Positions 14,361-21,854 of a stretch of 37,791 nucleotides of DNA are shown here, in pieces (positions within the stretch are counted from its first letter, which is position 1; each line of letters opens with the position of its first letter). This DNA comes from a bacterium. GTDB lineage: Bacteria > RBG-13-66-14. The notes beneath the pieces are model-generated. The model was given only the letters and a program-made list of their open reading frames with translations. It did not search any database and had not been told where the DNA came from. Location: assembly GCA_035528375.1 (NCBI GenBank), contig DATKYS010000106.1, positions 1-37,791 on the forward strand, read 5' to 3'. The position numbers were made by a program, and so were the translations under genes.

Positions 14361-15233
14361 TCACGAGCGGTCGAGGTGGGCCCGGAGGAGGCCGAGGCCC
14401 AGGGCCACCAGGATACCCACGTCCACGAGGAGACTGACCACCCCCGGATAGAAATCCCGGAGGTTTTTCTTATAGAAGGAGTGCATGGTCAGGTAGAACT
14501 GCCGCCTGGTCCACAGGAGGTTCTTCCGGCTGGATTGGCCGTGGAAGTGGACGAACCGGGCCGTGTGGACGTAGGAGACGCGCCAGCCCGCCCGGGCGAA
14601 TCGCAGGCACCAGTCCAGGTCCTCGGCGTACATGGGAAAACGCTCGTCCAGAAGCCCGACCCGCTCCAGAGCCTCCCGACGGACGACGATGCACGAGCCG
14701 GAGAGCGCCTCCACGTCGAAACTCGTTTCCCGGTCGGCGTATGTGTAGTTGTAACGCCCGAAGCGACGGCTCTTCGGGCACAGGCGGTCCAGCCCGCAGA
14801 AGTGGTAGAGCGCCGTCAGGGGGGTCGGGATGCTTCGAGTGAACTGCGGCTGCGGCCTGCCTCCGGGATCGAGGCCGTTCCCGCCGGCCACCCCGCAGTC
14901 GGGGTTCGCCTCCATGAAGCCCACCAACTCGGCCAGAGCGCCTTCCTGAACCACCATGTCCGGGTTGAGGAGCATCCGGTAGCGCCCGGAGGTCCGGCGG
15001 AGCCCCTGGTTGACCGCCCGGGCGAAGCCCCGGTTGTCCGGGTTGGCGATGACCGAGACGCCGGGGTATTTCCTCCGCAGCATCTCCACCGAGCCGTCCC
15101 CCGAGCCGTTGTCCACTACGACGACCTCGGGGTCGGCCACCCCTCCGCTCTCGAAGATGGAATCGAGACACCCCGCCAGGAACTCCCGGCTCCGGTAGCT
15201 CACCACGACCACGCTGAGTACCGGCGGTCCCAT
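14361..15233 (-). CDS. Family 2 glycosyltransferase (rhamnosyltransferase-like)
   Basis: 290 residues. GT-A fold: N-terminal [21 protein letters not shown]-type start, [27 protein letters not shown], the NPD motif (LLNPDMVV), [13 protein letters not shown] and the catalytic-region [14 protein letters not shown]. The pattern is that of the WbbL-like subgroup that adds rhamnose or similar residues to surface glycans. A hydrophobic C-terminal segment ([19 protein letters not shown]) suggests membrane association. The ATG overlaps the aminotransferase stop by one base (TGATG). It is the last gene of this minus-strand run, converging on padR with 14 bp between. Confidence 0.9.
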   Translation of the reverse strand: MGPPVLSVVVVSYRSREFLAGCLDSIFESGGVADPEVVVVDNGSGDGSVEMLRRKYPGVSVIANPDNRGFARAVNQGLRRTSGRYRMLLNPDMVVQEGALAELVGFMEANPDCGVAGGNGLDPGGRPQPQFTRSIPTPLTALYHFCGLDRLCPKSRRFGRYNYTYADRETSFDVEALSGSCIVVRREALERVGLLDERFPMYAEDLDWCLRFARAGWRVSYVHTARFVHFHGQSSRKNLLWTRRQFYLTMHSFYKKNLRDFYPGVVSLLVDVGILVALGLGLLRAHLDRS

Positions 15234-16324
15234 CAGTGGTAAAAACCCAGAACGGTCTCGATGACGTAGTCCTGGTCCGCCTCGGCGAGTTGGGGGTACA
15301 TGGGCAGGGCGATGACGCGAGAGCAGGCGGCCTCGGCCTCGGGGAAATCGCCCTCGCCGTAGCCCAGCCCGGAGAAGCAGGGTTGGAGGTGGAGCGGTTC
15401 GGGGTAATACACGGCGTTTCCCACGCCGTTCTTGCCCAAATACGCCGCCAGCTCGTCCCGCCGAGGCACGGAGACGACGAAGTAGTTGTACGAGTGCCGG
15501 TGGTCGGGCGGCGGACAGGGCAGCTCCGCGACCTCGGCCAGGGGGGCGTAGCGCTCCGCGATGAGGCGACGCCGCCGGATATCCTCCTCGATCCGCCGCA
15601 GCTTCACCCGCAGCATCGCGGCCTGCAGGGGATCCAGACGTGAATTGTAGCCGACGACGTGGTGGCGGTACTTCGGCCTGGCCCCGTGGGCACGCAGGAT
15701 GCGCACCCGGTCGGCCAACTCGGCATCGTCGGTGACCACCGCCCCGCCGTCCCCCGCGGCGCCCAGATTTTTCGCGGGGAAGAAGCTGAAGGCGGCCACG
15801 TCTGCCAGCGAGCCGGCCTTCCGCCCGCGCAGTTCCGAGCCGAAGCTCTGGGCCGCATCCTCGATGATCCGGACGTCGGGGCGTCCGACGGCCTCCCGCA
15901 GTGCGTCGTAGTCCAGTGGATCGCCGTAGAGGTCCACCCCGATGACCGCCCGCACCTCGGGGTCGGCGGCGGCCTCTCCCGTCCGCCCGACGTCCAGGTT
16001 GAAGCTGACCGGGTCAATGTCCACGAAAACCGGCCGGTGACCGAGCCGGACGATGCAGGACACCGTGGCGAAGAAGGTGAACGGTGTCGTGACCACCTTG
16101 GAAGCCGGGGGCAGGTCGAGCGCCTGCAGGGTCAGGAGCAGGGCGTCGGAGCCCGAGGCCACGCCCACGGCGTGCTCAACCCCCACGTATGCGGCCAGCT
16201 CCGCCTCGAAGGCGGCCACCTCGGGCCCCAGGATGTAGCGTCCCGAACGCAGCGCCCCGAGCGCCGCGTCCTCGAGGGCAGCGGCGTTCTCCCGGTGGGC
16301 GGCGGCCAAATCGGCCAGCGGCAC
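15233..16324 (-). CDS. DegT/DnrJ/EryC1/StrS sugar aminotransferase (WbpE-like)
   Basis: 363 residues. A PLP-dependent aminotransferase acting on nucleotide-linked ketosugars. Motifs: SGRYILGPEVAAFE, GVASGSDALLLTLQAL, TPFTFFATVSCIVRLG, VDIDPVSFNLD, IEDAAQSFGSELRGRKAG, FFPAKNLGAAGDGG with the PLP-binding Lys, and NSRLDPLQAAML. The overall pattern is closest to WbpE/WlbC, which aminate UDP-3-keto-GlcNAcA. The GTG at 16324 gives the usual VPLADL start and lies 9 nt after GGAGGAA; the frame is open further upstream without support. With the oxidoreductase (9233) and the acetyltransferase (10432) it would complete three successive steps of diacetamido-uronate synthesis, although the genes are about 5 kb apart. 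Confidence 0.93.
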   Translation of the reverse strand: MPLADLAAAHRENAAALEDAALGALRSGRYILGPEVAAFEAELAAYVGVEHAVGVASGSDALLLTLQALDLPPASKVVTTPFTFFATVSCIVRLGHRPVFVDIDPVSFNLDVGRTGEAAADPEVRAVIGVDLYGDPLDYDALREAVGRPDVRIIEDAAQSFGSELRGRKAGSLADVAAFSFFPAKNLGAAGDGGAVVTDDAELADRVRILRAHGARPKYRHHVVGYNSRLDPLQAAMLRVKLRRIEEDIRRRRLIAERYAPLAEVAELPCPPPDHRHSYNYFVVSVPRRDELAAYLGKNGVGNAVYYPEPLHLQPCFSGLGYGEGDFPEAEAACSRVIALPMYPQLAEADQDYVIETVLGFYH

Positions 16325-16361
16325 GTTCGACCGTTCCTCCAAGCAAGCCCCCTGTCGGTCG

Positions 16362-16988
16362 TCAGCGGTTGATGAGGCGGAAGGAGAGACCCTCCAGCTC
16401 GACGGCCAGGTCCACATTACGCAGCACGATGTGCGGTGAGACGTCCAGTTTGGCCGGGGCGAAATTCAAGAGAGCCCGCACCCCGGCCTCCACCAACATG
16501 TCGGCCACCTGCTGGGCGCTGTGCACGGGAACGGTTATGACGGCGACCTCCACATTCTCCGAAACGACGATTGTGCGGAGGTTGCGGATGTCACTGACCT
16601 CGAGACCGTTGACCCGCGTGCCTATTTTCGCCGGATCGTTGTCCAGGATGGCGACGAAGTGGAAGCTCTGTTTCTCAAAACCCGAGTAGCCCACCAGCGC
16701 CGCCCCGAGCCGTCCGGCTCCCACCACCACCACCCGCCACACCCGGTCCCCCACGCCGAGGATGTTCGCCAGCCGCTTGCGCAGAAAGCTCACCGGATAC
16801 CCCCGCCCGGGGATGCCGAAGCGGTCGAAAAAGCTCAGGTCCTTGCGGACCTGGGCCCCGTTCGTGCCCACGCCCTCCCCCAGTCTCTCGCTGGAGACGT
16901 AGTCCTCGCCCTGGATCTCCAGCTCACCCAGGTAGCGGGCGTAAAGCGAGAGGCGGTGGACGGTGGCCTGGGGAACCCGTTTCTTCAT
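16362..16988 (-). CDS. rex: Redox-sensing transcriptional repressor Rex
   Basis: 208 residues, typical. The N-terminal winged helix (about 1-80: TVHRLSLYARYLGELE, SSERLGEGVGTNGAQVRKDLSFF, FGIPGRGYPVSFL) binds DNA. The Rossmann domain with GAGRLG (90-95), an ILDNDPAKIG turn and the hallmark VPVHSAQQVADMLVEAGVRALLNFAP senses the NADH/NAD ratio. The start ATG overlaps the nifS stop (ATGA), an unusual coupling. Its target genes are not evident here; I found no clear Rex box in the nearby promoters. Confidence 0.96.
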   Translation of the reverse strand: MKKRVPQATVHRLSLYARYLGELEIQGEDYVSSERLGEGVGTNGAQVRKDLSFFDRFGIPGRGYPVSFLRKRLANILGVGDRVWRVVVVGAGRLGAALVGYSGFEKQSFHFVAILDNDPAKIGTRVNGLEVSDIRNLRTIVVSENVEVAVITVPVHSAQQVADMLVEAGVRALLNFAPAKLDVSPHIVLRNVDLAVELEGLSFRLINR

Positions 16989-18124
16989 AGGGCGGAAATG
17001 TTACGCAGGCGGTGGATGATGGGGGGGAGCTTTTCCAGCGTGTAGTCTATCTCCTCCTGGGTGGTGTAACGGGAGAGGGAGAAGCGGATGGACCCCTGGG
17101 CGTGGGCGTGGTCGTAGCCCAACGCCAGGATGACGTGGCTGGGCTCCAGGGAGCCCGAGGAGCAGGCCGATCCGGTGGAGACGGCGATTCCCTCGAAGTC
17201 CAGGCTCATCACGATGGACTCGCCCTCCAGGCGGTGGAAGAGCACGTTGGAGGTGTTCGGCAGCCGCTCCGCCTCCCGGGCGAGGATGGTGACCTCGGGG
17301 ATGTCGCCAATCCCCTCCTCCAGTTTTTCGCGGAGGCGGAGGATTTTCTCCCGGTGGTAATCCTCCTCGGACGCGAGCTGGACGGCCTTCCCGAAGCCGA
17401 CGATGCCCGGCACGTTCTCCGTGGACGCCCGGCGCCTTTTCTCGTGGTGGCCGCCGTGGATGAGGTTGAACGGCGCCTTCGACCCCCGGCGCAGATAGGC
17501 CAGGCCGACACCCTTGGGGCCGTGGAGCTTGTGGGCCGACGCGGAGAGGTAATCCACCGGAAGCTCGCGCAGATTTATCGGGAGCTTACCCACCGCCTGC
17601 ACGGCGTCGGTGTGAAAGGGGACGCCTGCCTCGCGGCAGACGGCGCCCAGGGCGGCCAGGTCCTGGACCGTCCCTATCTCGTTGTTGCCGTGCATGATGC
17701 TGACCAGGATGGTGTCTTTGCGGAGCGCCCCCCGGAGGTCGTCGGGGCTGACCACCCCTTGACCGTCCACGGGCAGCTCGGTGAGCTCGAAGCCGTTTTG
17801 CGCCAGAAAGCGTGCCGTGCGCAGAATCGCCGGGTGCTCGACGGCGCTCGCAATCAGATGTCCCCCGCCGGCGCGGGCCGCCACCCCCTTGAGGAAGTAG
17901 TTGTCCGACTCGGAGCCGGAGCCGGTGAAGACGATTTCGTCGGCCGTGACCCCCAGAAAATCGGCCACCTGCTGCCGGGCCGAGCCCATCCCCTTCGCCG
18001 ACAGCTGGCCGAACTGGTGGAAGCTCGAGGCGTTCCCGTAGATTTCCGTGAAGTAGGGGAGCATCGCCTCCACGACCTCGGGCGCGGTCCGGGTGGTGGC
18101 GTTGTTGTCCAGATAGACCTGCAT
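16985..18124 (-). CDS. Cysteine desulfurase, NifS/IscS family
   Basis: 379 residues. A class V PLP aminotransferase-fold enzyme that takes sulfur from cysteine for Fe-S clusters and other thio-cofactors. It shows YLDNNATTRT at the N terminus, SAVEHPAI (His97), DAVQAVGK, the PLP Lys in SAHKLHGPKG (K199) and the catalytic Cys in STGSACSSGS (C321). The loop around the Cys is the longer group I type, which fits NifS/IscS rather than SufS. The ATG at 18124 has GAGGA upstream; an in-frame ATG 19 codons earlier would add an unsupported extension. No iscU/nifU scaffold is adjacent; the next gene is rex, overlapping by 4 bases. Confidence 0.95.
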   Translation of the reverse strand: MQVYLDNNATTRTAPEVVEAMLPYFTEIYGNASSFHQFGQLSAKGMGSARQQVADFLGVTADEIVFTGSGSESDNYFLKGVAARAGGGHLIASAVEHPAILRTARFLAQNGFELTELPVDGQGVVSPDDLRGALRKDTILVSIMHGNNEIGTVQDLAALGAVCREAGVPFHTDAVQAVGKLPINLRELPVDYLSASAHKLHGPKGVGLAYLRRGSKAPFNLIHGGHHEKRRRASTENVPGIVGFGKAVQLASEEDYHREKILRLREKLEEGIGDIPEVTILAREAERLPNTSNVLFHRLEGESIVMSLDFEGIAVSTGSACSSGSLEPSHVILALGYDHAHAQGSIRFSLSRYTTQEEIDYTLEKLPPIIHRLRNISAL

Positions 18125-18258
18125 GGCTGTCCTCGGCTTCCTGGGAGAAATTTCTACGTTGAACCGGGTCGCCCCGATCAAACCGTGCGGCGGCTATTTT
18201 ATTTTAAAAAGGGGTGAAAGGGAACCTTGACGCGGGGCTCGGCGTCGGAACCGTTAGC

Positions 18259-19083
18259 TCACGGGTAGTAGGTGACCTCGGTGACCTCCCAGGGATCGCC
18301 GCCCACGTCGTCGGGTTGGAAGGTGTGCCGGTAGGGGCTTTGGGACAATTCGGCGCCGCGGACGTAAACGTGGACCTTGCAATTCACCGGGGAGTCGAGC
18401 CCGTTGCCGTCCGCGTACTCGACCAAAACCCGGTAGGTCGCCCGCCTGGTTTCGGTGGCGGTGATGTACTCGGGCCCGTACCCGTAGGAGTCGGGGACGT
18501 CCAGAATCATCCCGCCGATGTTGGGGTCGTCCTCGGAACAGTCGTTGCCCAGGTCGTCCGCCAGGTGGAGGTTGAGGTTGGCCAGGTCCGACCCGGGCCA
18601 CTCCACCGAGCACATGACCGGGTCGTGCCCCGCGCTCCATTCACCGGAGAGGCTCACGACGGGCGAGTACTCCAGGACCGTCCCCCCCGGAAAGGCGCGG
18701 ACGTAAATTTCAACGGTGTTCCAACTGTTGAAGAGCCGGACCCGCCGGAAGAACTCCCAACGCGCCGTACCCGCGCCCTCGTCGTCGAGGACCTGCTGCA
18801 TCTCCGGCTCCGAGAGAACGTAGGACTCGCTCTTGTTGCGCACTATCTCCACGTACCCGTCCCAGGTGTCCGGACTGTTCAGGGGGTCGGTGTCGGTCAC
18901 CGTGCCGTGGACGATGATCACCCGGTCCTCGTAGGGGATGGTGGAGCCGTCGGGGTAGAGCTGGCCCGAGGCGAACCCGGTTATCTCGATGTCGGCCATC
19001 GGGTTGGGCAGCGGCTCGGCGGGCTCGCAGCCGGTCAGGAGGACCGCCGCCGCGGAAATCGAGAGAACCGACAGGCGTCCCAT
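18259..19083 (-). CDS. Lipoprotein with a YfaP/DUF2135-like C-terminal domain
   Basis: 274 residues. A signal peptide with lipobox LLTGC (Cys19) predicts an outer-membrane or periplasmic lipoprotein. Residues about 30-130 look like a beta-rich domain (IIVHGTVTDTDPLNSPDTWDG). The C-terminal half shows the YfaP/DUF2135 pattern: NLNLHLADDLGNDC, the Pro/Asn-rich EDDPNIGG, GYGPEYI and a final beta pair YRVLVEYADGNG / KVHVYVRG. No enzymatic motif is visible. Its ATG follows the gmk stop codon directly (TAG then ATG), so it is co-transcribed with gmk. Confidence 0.82.
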   Translation of the reverse strand: MGRLSVLSISAAAVLLTGCEPAEPLPNPMADIEITGFASGQLYPDGSTIPYEDRVIIVHGTVTDTDPLNSPDTWDGYVEIVRNKSESYVLSEPEMQQVLDDEGAGTARWEFFRRVRLFNSWNTVEIYVRAFPGGTVLEYSPVVSLSGEWSAGHDPVMCSVEWPGSDLANLNLHLADDLGNDCSEDDPNIGGMILDVPDSYGYGPEYITATETRRATYRVLVEYADGNGLDSPVNCKVHVYVRGAELSQSPYRHTFQPDDVGGDPWEVTEVTYYP

Positions 19084-19710
19084 CTATCCCTCCCCCAGCT
19101 CGGGGAAGCGTTTTCGGAAAATTCCGGCCAGCCGGGCGCTGCGCAGGTGCTCGGCGGTGATGACGGCCTCCACCTCGTCCACCGCCCGGCGCAGGTCGTC
19201 GTTCACCACGGTGTAGTCGTAGTCCGGGGCGCGGCGGAGCTCGTCCAGGGCGTTCGCCATCCTCCTCTCGACGAGCGCCGGTTCCTCGGAGCGGCGTTGA
19301 ACCAACCGTTCCCGCAGCGTCGCCAGATTCGGGGGGACGATGAAAATCAGCAGAGCCTCGTCCCCGTAAATGCGGCGGATGGAGTCGCCCCCCTGGACGT
19401 CCACGTCGAGAACCACGTCCCTCCCGTCCCCCAGCGCCTTTTCCAGTGGTTCGCGCGGAGTGCCGTACCAGTAGCCGTGCACCCGGGCGGTCTCGATGAA
19501 ATCCCCGGCATCCCGCCGCCGCATGAACTCAGCCTCGTCGAGGAAGTGGTATTGGACGCCGTCCGCCTCGTTGGCCCGCCGGGGGCGCGTGGTGGCCGAG
19601 ACGGAGTAGAAGAACTCGGGGTGCCTTTTCGCCAACTCCACGTAGATGCTCGTCTTGCCGCCGCCGGAGGGCGATGAGATGACGATGGGGATGCCGCGGT
19701 GGTTTTCCAT
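19084..19710 (-). CDS. gmk: Guanylate kinase
   Basis: 208 residues, normal length. It phosphorylates GMP to GDP. P-loop SSPSGGGKTS at the N terminus, then the GMP-binding region SVSATTRPRRANEADGVQYHFLDEAEF, YWYGTPREPLEKAL, VLDVDVQGGDSIRR (VDVQG is diagnostic) and IFIVPPNLATLRERLVQRRSE. The ATG lies 8 nt after the yicC stop, with GAAGGA in front. The yicC-gmk order is widespread in bacteria; the rpoZ gene that often follows is replaced here by a lipoprotein gene. Confidence 0.97.
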   Translation of the reverse strand: MENHRGIPIVISSPSGGGKTSIYVELAKRHPEFFYSVSATTRPRRANEADGVQYHFLDEAEFMRRRDAGDFIETARVHGYWYGTPREPLEKALGDGRDVVLDVDVQGGDSIRRIYGDEALLIFIVPPNLATLRERLVQRRSEEPALVERRMANALDELRRAPDYDYTVVNDDLRRAVDEVEAVITAEHLRSARLAGIFRKRFPELGEG

Positions 19711-19718
19711 CGAATCCT

Positions 19719-20594
19719 TCAGGCGATGTTCGCCGCCTGCTCCCGAATCCGGTCCAGGGTGACCTTTGCCTCCAGCACGAGAGGTGTGATGTCGGTTCCG
19801 ACGGCCTTGCTGCCGCAGGTGTTGAGCTCGCGGAGCACCTCCTGGCAGAGGAAATCCAGCCGCCGTCCCTGGGATTCAGGGGAATCCAGGGCCGAACGGA
19901 ACGCCGCGAGGTGCCCCTCCAACCGGTCCAGTTCCTCGGTCACGTCGGCCCTGACGGCCAGGTAGGCCACCTCCTGTTCCAGCCGCTCGCGGTCCAGGAC
20001 GTTTCCGGCCAGCTCGGACACCCTCTCCCCAATCGTCACGCGGAGCCTTTCCGGAACCGCGGCGGCGAGGGACCGCAGGGATTTCAGACCCCCGGAGAGG
20101 TCGTCGAGCATCGCGCCGATTTTTTCGGAAAGTTCCCGCCCCTCCCGGCGGCGGGAATCCGCCAGACCGCATAGGGCTTCCCCGGCCGCCGCGTCCAGCG
20201 CCCGCTCCAGGCGCCCCGCGTCGAGGCGTCCCTCGGACTCGGCCACCACGCCGGGCAGGCGCAGCAGCTCGTAGGCCGTCAGGTCCCGGGATACCTCGGG
20301 GGGCAGGGAGGCGGCCGCTTCGATGTACCCACGCGCCAGATCGAGGTTCACCTTCGGTACGGCCCCGGCGTCGGCGAAGCCGGAAAATTCGAGACAGGTG
20401 AGGGTGACGCTGCCCCGACCGACGTTCTCCTTGACCAGATTTACGAGCCGCTGCTCAAAGGCGGACAAAGACGACGGCAGGCGGAGCTTGACCGAGAGGT
20501 GCTTGCCGTTGACGCTCCTGGCCTCGAGCACCAGAAGATCGTCACCCTCCGACCAGCGCCCCTCGGCGTAGCCGGTCATGCTCTGTGCGCCCAC
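19719..20594 (-). CDS. yicC: YicC-family endoribonuclease
   Basis: 291 residues, typical. It begins VGAQSMTGYAEGRW (SMTGY/F is the family signature), followed by LVLEARSVNGKHLSVKLRLP. The C-terminal DUF1732 part contains RADVTEELDRLEGHL and RRLDFLCQEVLRELNTCGSKA (diagnostic QE..RExNT..SK) and VTLDRIREQAANI. YicC proteins are RNA-cleaving enzymes in E. coli and Bacillus. The GTG at 20594 overlaps the stop of the TPR gene by one base and gives the usual few residues before SMTG; an internal ATG at 20579 is the alternative. Confidence 0.93.
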   Translation of the reverse strand: MGAQSMTGYAEGRWSEGDDLLVLEARSVNGKHLSVKLRLPSSLSAFEQRLVNLVKENVGRGSVTLTCLEFSGFADAGAVPKVNLDLARGYIEAAASLPPEVSRDLTAYELLRLPGVVAESEGRLDAGRLERALDAAAGEALCGLADSRRREGRELSEKIGAMLDDLSGGLKSLRSLAAAVPERLRVTIGERVSELAGNVLDRERLEQEVAYLAVRADVTEELDRLEGHLAAFRSALDSPESQGRRLDFLCQEVLRELNTCGSKAVGTDITPLVLEAKVTLDRIREQAANIA

Positions 20595-21847
20595 TACTCC
20601 AACTCCGTCTCGTGGCTGTAACCCAAGAGCGACGCCGTCCGCCACCACTCGTCGGCCATTCGCGTGTCCCCGGCCCGGTAGTAGGCGAAACCGAGGTCGT
20701 AGGCGTACTTGCCGTTCCTCGGGGCCAGGTCCGCCGAGGTCTGCAACTCGCGTATGGCATCCTCGAATCGTCCGTTGTAAATGTAGGTCCGGCCGAGGAG
20801 ATTGTGGTACTCGGCAATACCCTCGCCGAGGCTTCGCGCCCGCTCCAGGAGGTCCAGCGCCTCGGTGTACTCCCCCCGGCTCAACAGAATGACGGCCAGT
20901 CCGCGGTAGGCGTCGTAGAACCGGCTGTCCTTCACCAGGAGCTTGTCGTAAGACTTCTCGGCCAGGGTGTAGGACCCCTTCTCCTCCAGCGTCCAGGCCA
21001 GCTCCAGGTGCAGTCTCCACTCGCGCTCATCGGCCATCCCGGCCCGGCGGTAGATGCGTATGGCCTTGCCGCCCTCGCCCAGGGCGTCGAGGATGTCCCC
21101 ATAGTACTTGAGCGCCCAGTAATCGTCGGGTTCCTCGCGCAGGACGGTGAGTATCTCCTTCAGCGCGCGCGGCGTGTCACCGGACTGGAGGTAAGCCCGG
21201 GCCAGTTCCCGGCGCGCCGCCAGAAAACCCCGGTTGAGCTTGATCGCCTCGATGAGGTAATCGGCCTGCTGCGCCGGGTTGGCCACGGTGCTGACGGCCC
21301 GGCAGTACCACCGGTAGGCGACGGCGTCGTCGGTGATCAAGTTCTCCGCCTCTTTCGACTCCTCTTCCGTCAGGGGTTCGCCGATGGCCAGGCGGACCTC
21401 CTTGTAAATCTCCACCTCGATGGCGAAGAGATCCACGCCCGTGAAGCGGATGTTGAAGAGCTCCCGGTCGGCCGGGTAGGTCAGGCAGGCGACCTCCACC
21501 GAGTAGCGCACGTCGCCCAACGGGTTCTCAGGCTGTTCTATCAGGTAGGAACCCCGGAGGTAGTAGTCCGGCTTGAGGTACACCAGAATTCTGTCCAGAT
21601 CCCCCTCGCTGAAGTTTCGCTGGCGCCCCATCTGGAGCACCTGAAGCGCCTGGTGCATGGTGCGCCATTCGAGGCCCACGGCGGAGTTCGACTCGTTCAG
21701 CCGCCAGGCCAGAGACTCGGTCAGCCCCATGAGGTACCAGGCGTCCTGGGGCAGCCCCTCGTTCTCCAGGGGCAGCGCGACCACGCGCGGGGCACCGAGC
21801 ACCGCGCAGGTCATCATCGAGACGAGGAGCAGGGGAATTTTCCGCAT
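20594..21847 (-). CDS. Secreted TPR protein with a FlgO/TolB-N-like N-terminal region
   Basis: About 417 residues. A signal peptide (about 1-24, MRKIPLLLVSMMTCAVLGAP) is followed by LPLENEGLPQDAWYLMGLTESLAWRL and a YYLRGSYL strand; this resembles the FlgO/CsgG/TolB-N type domain often paired with TPRs. From about residue 195 there are at least six tetratricopeptide repeats (AYLQSGDTPRALKEIL, YYGDILDALGEGGKAIRIYRRA, YRGLAVILLSRGEYTEALDLLERA, YNGRFEDAIRELQTS, YDLGFAYYRAGDT). Probably a periplasmic scaffold. It starts 7 nt after the stop of the module-repeat protein and overlaps yicC by one base. Confidence 0.82.
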   Translation of the reverse strand: MRKIPLLLVSMMTCAVLGAPRVVALPLENEGLPQDAWYLMGLTESLAWRLNESNSAVGLEWRTMHQALQVLQMGRQRNFSEGDLDRILVYLKPDYYLRGSYLIEQPENPLGDVRYSVEVACLTYPADRELFNIRFTGVDLFAIEVEIYKEVRLAIGEPLTEEESKEAENLITDDAVAYRWYCRAVSTVANPAQQADYLIEAIKLNRGFLAARRELARAYLQSGDTPRALKEILTVLREEPDDYWALKYYGDILDALGEGGKAIRIYRRAGMADEREWRLHLELAWTLEEKGSYTLAEKSYDKLLVKDSRFYDAYRGLAVILLSRGEYTEALDLLERARSLGEGIAEYHNLLGRTYIYNGRFEDAIRELQTSADLAPRNGKYAYDLGFAYYRAGDTRMADEWWRTASLLGYSHETELE

Positions 21848-21854
21848 AGAATTT

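Noticed and set aside
18125-18258. Terminator between the lipoprotein gene and nifS
   Set aside because: Only a 5-bp GACGC/GCGTC hairpin with a distant T run is present. The T/A-rich block may instead hold a weak promoter, but no spaced pair is convincing.
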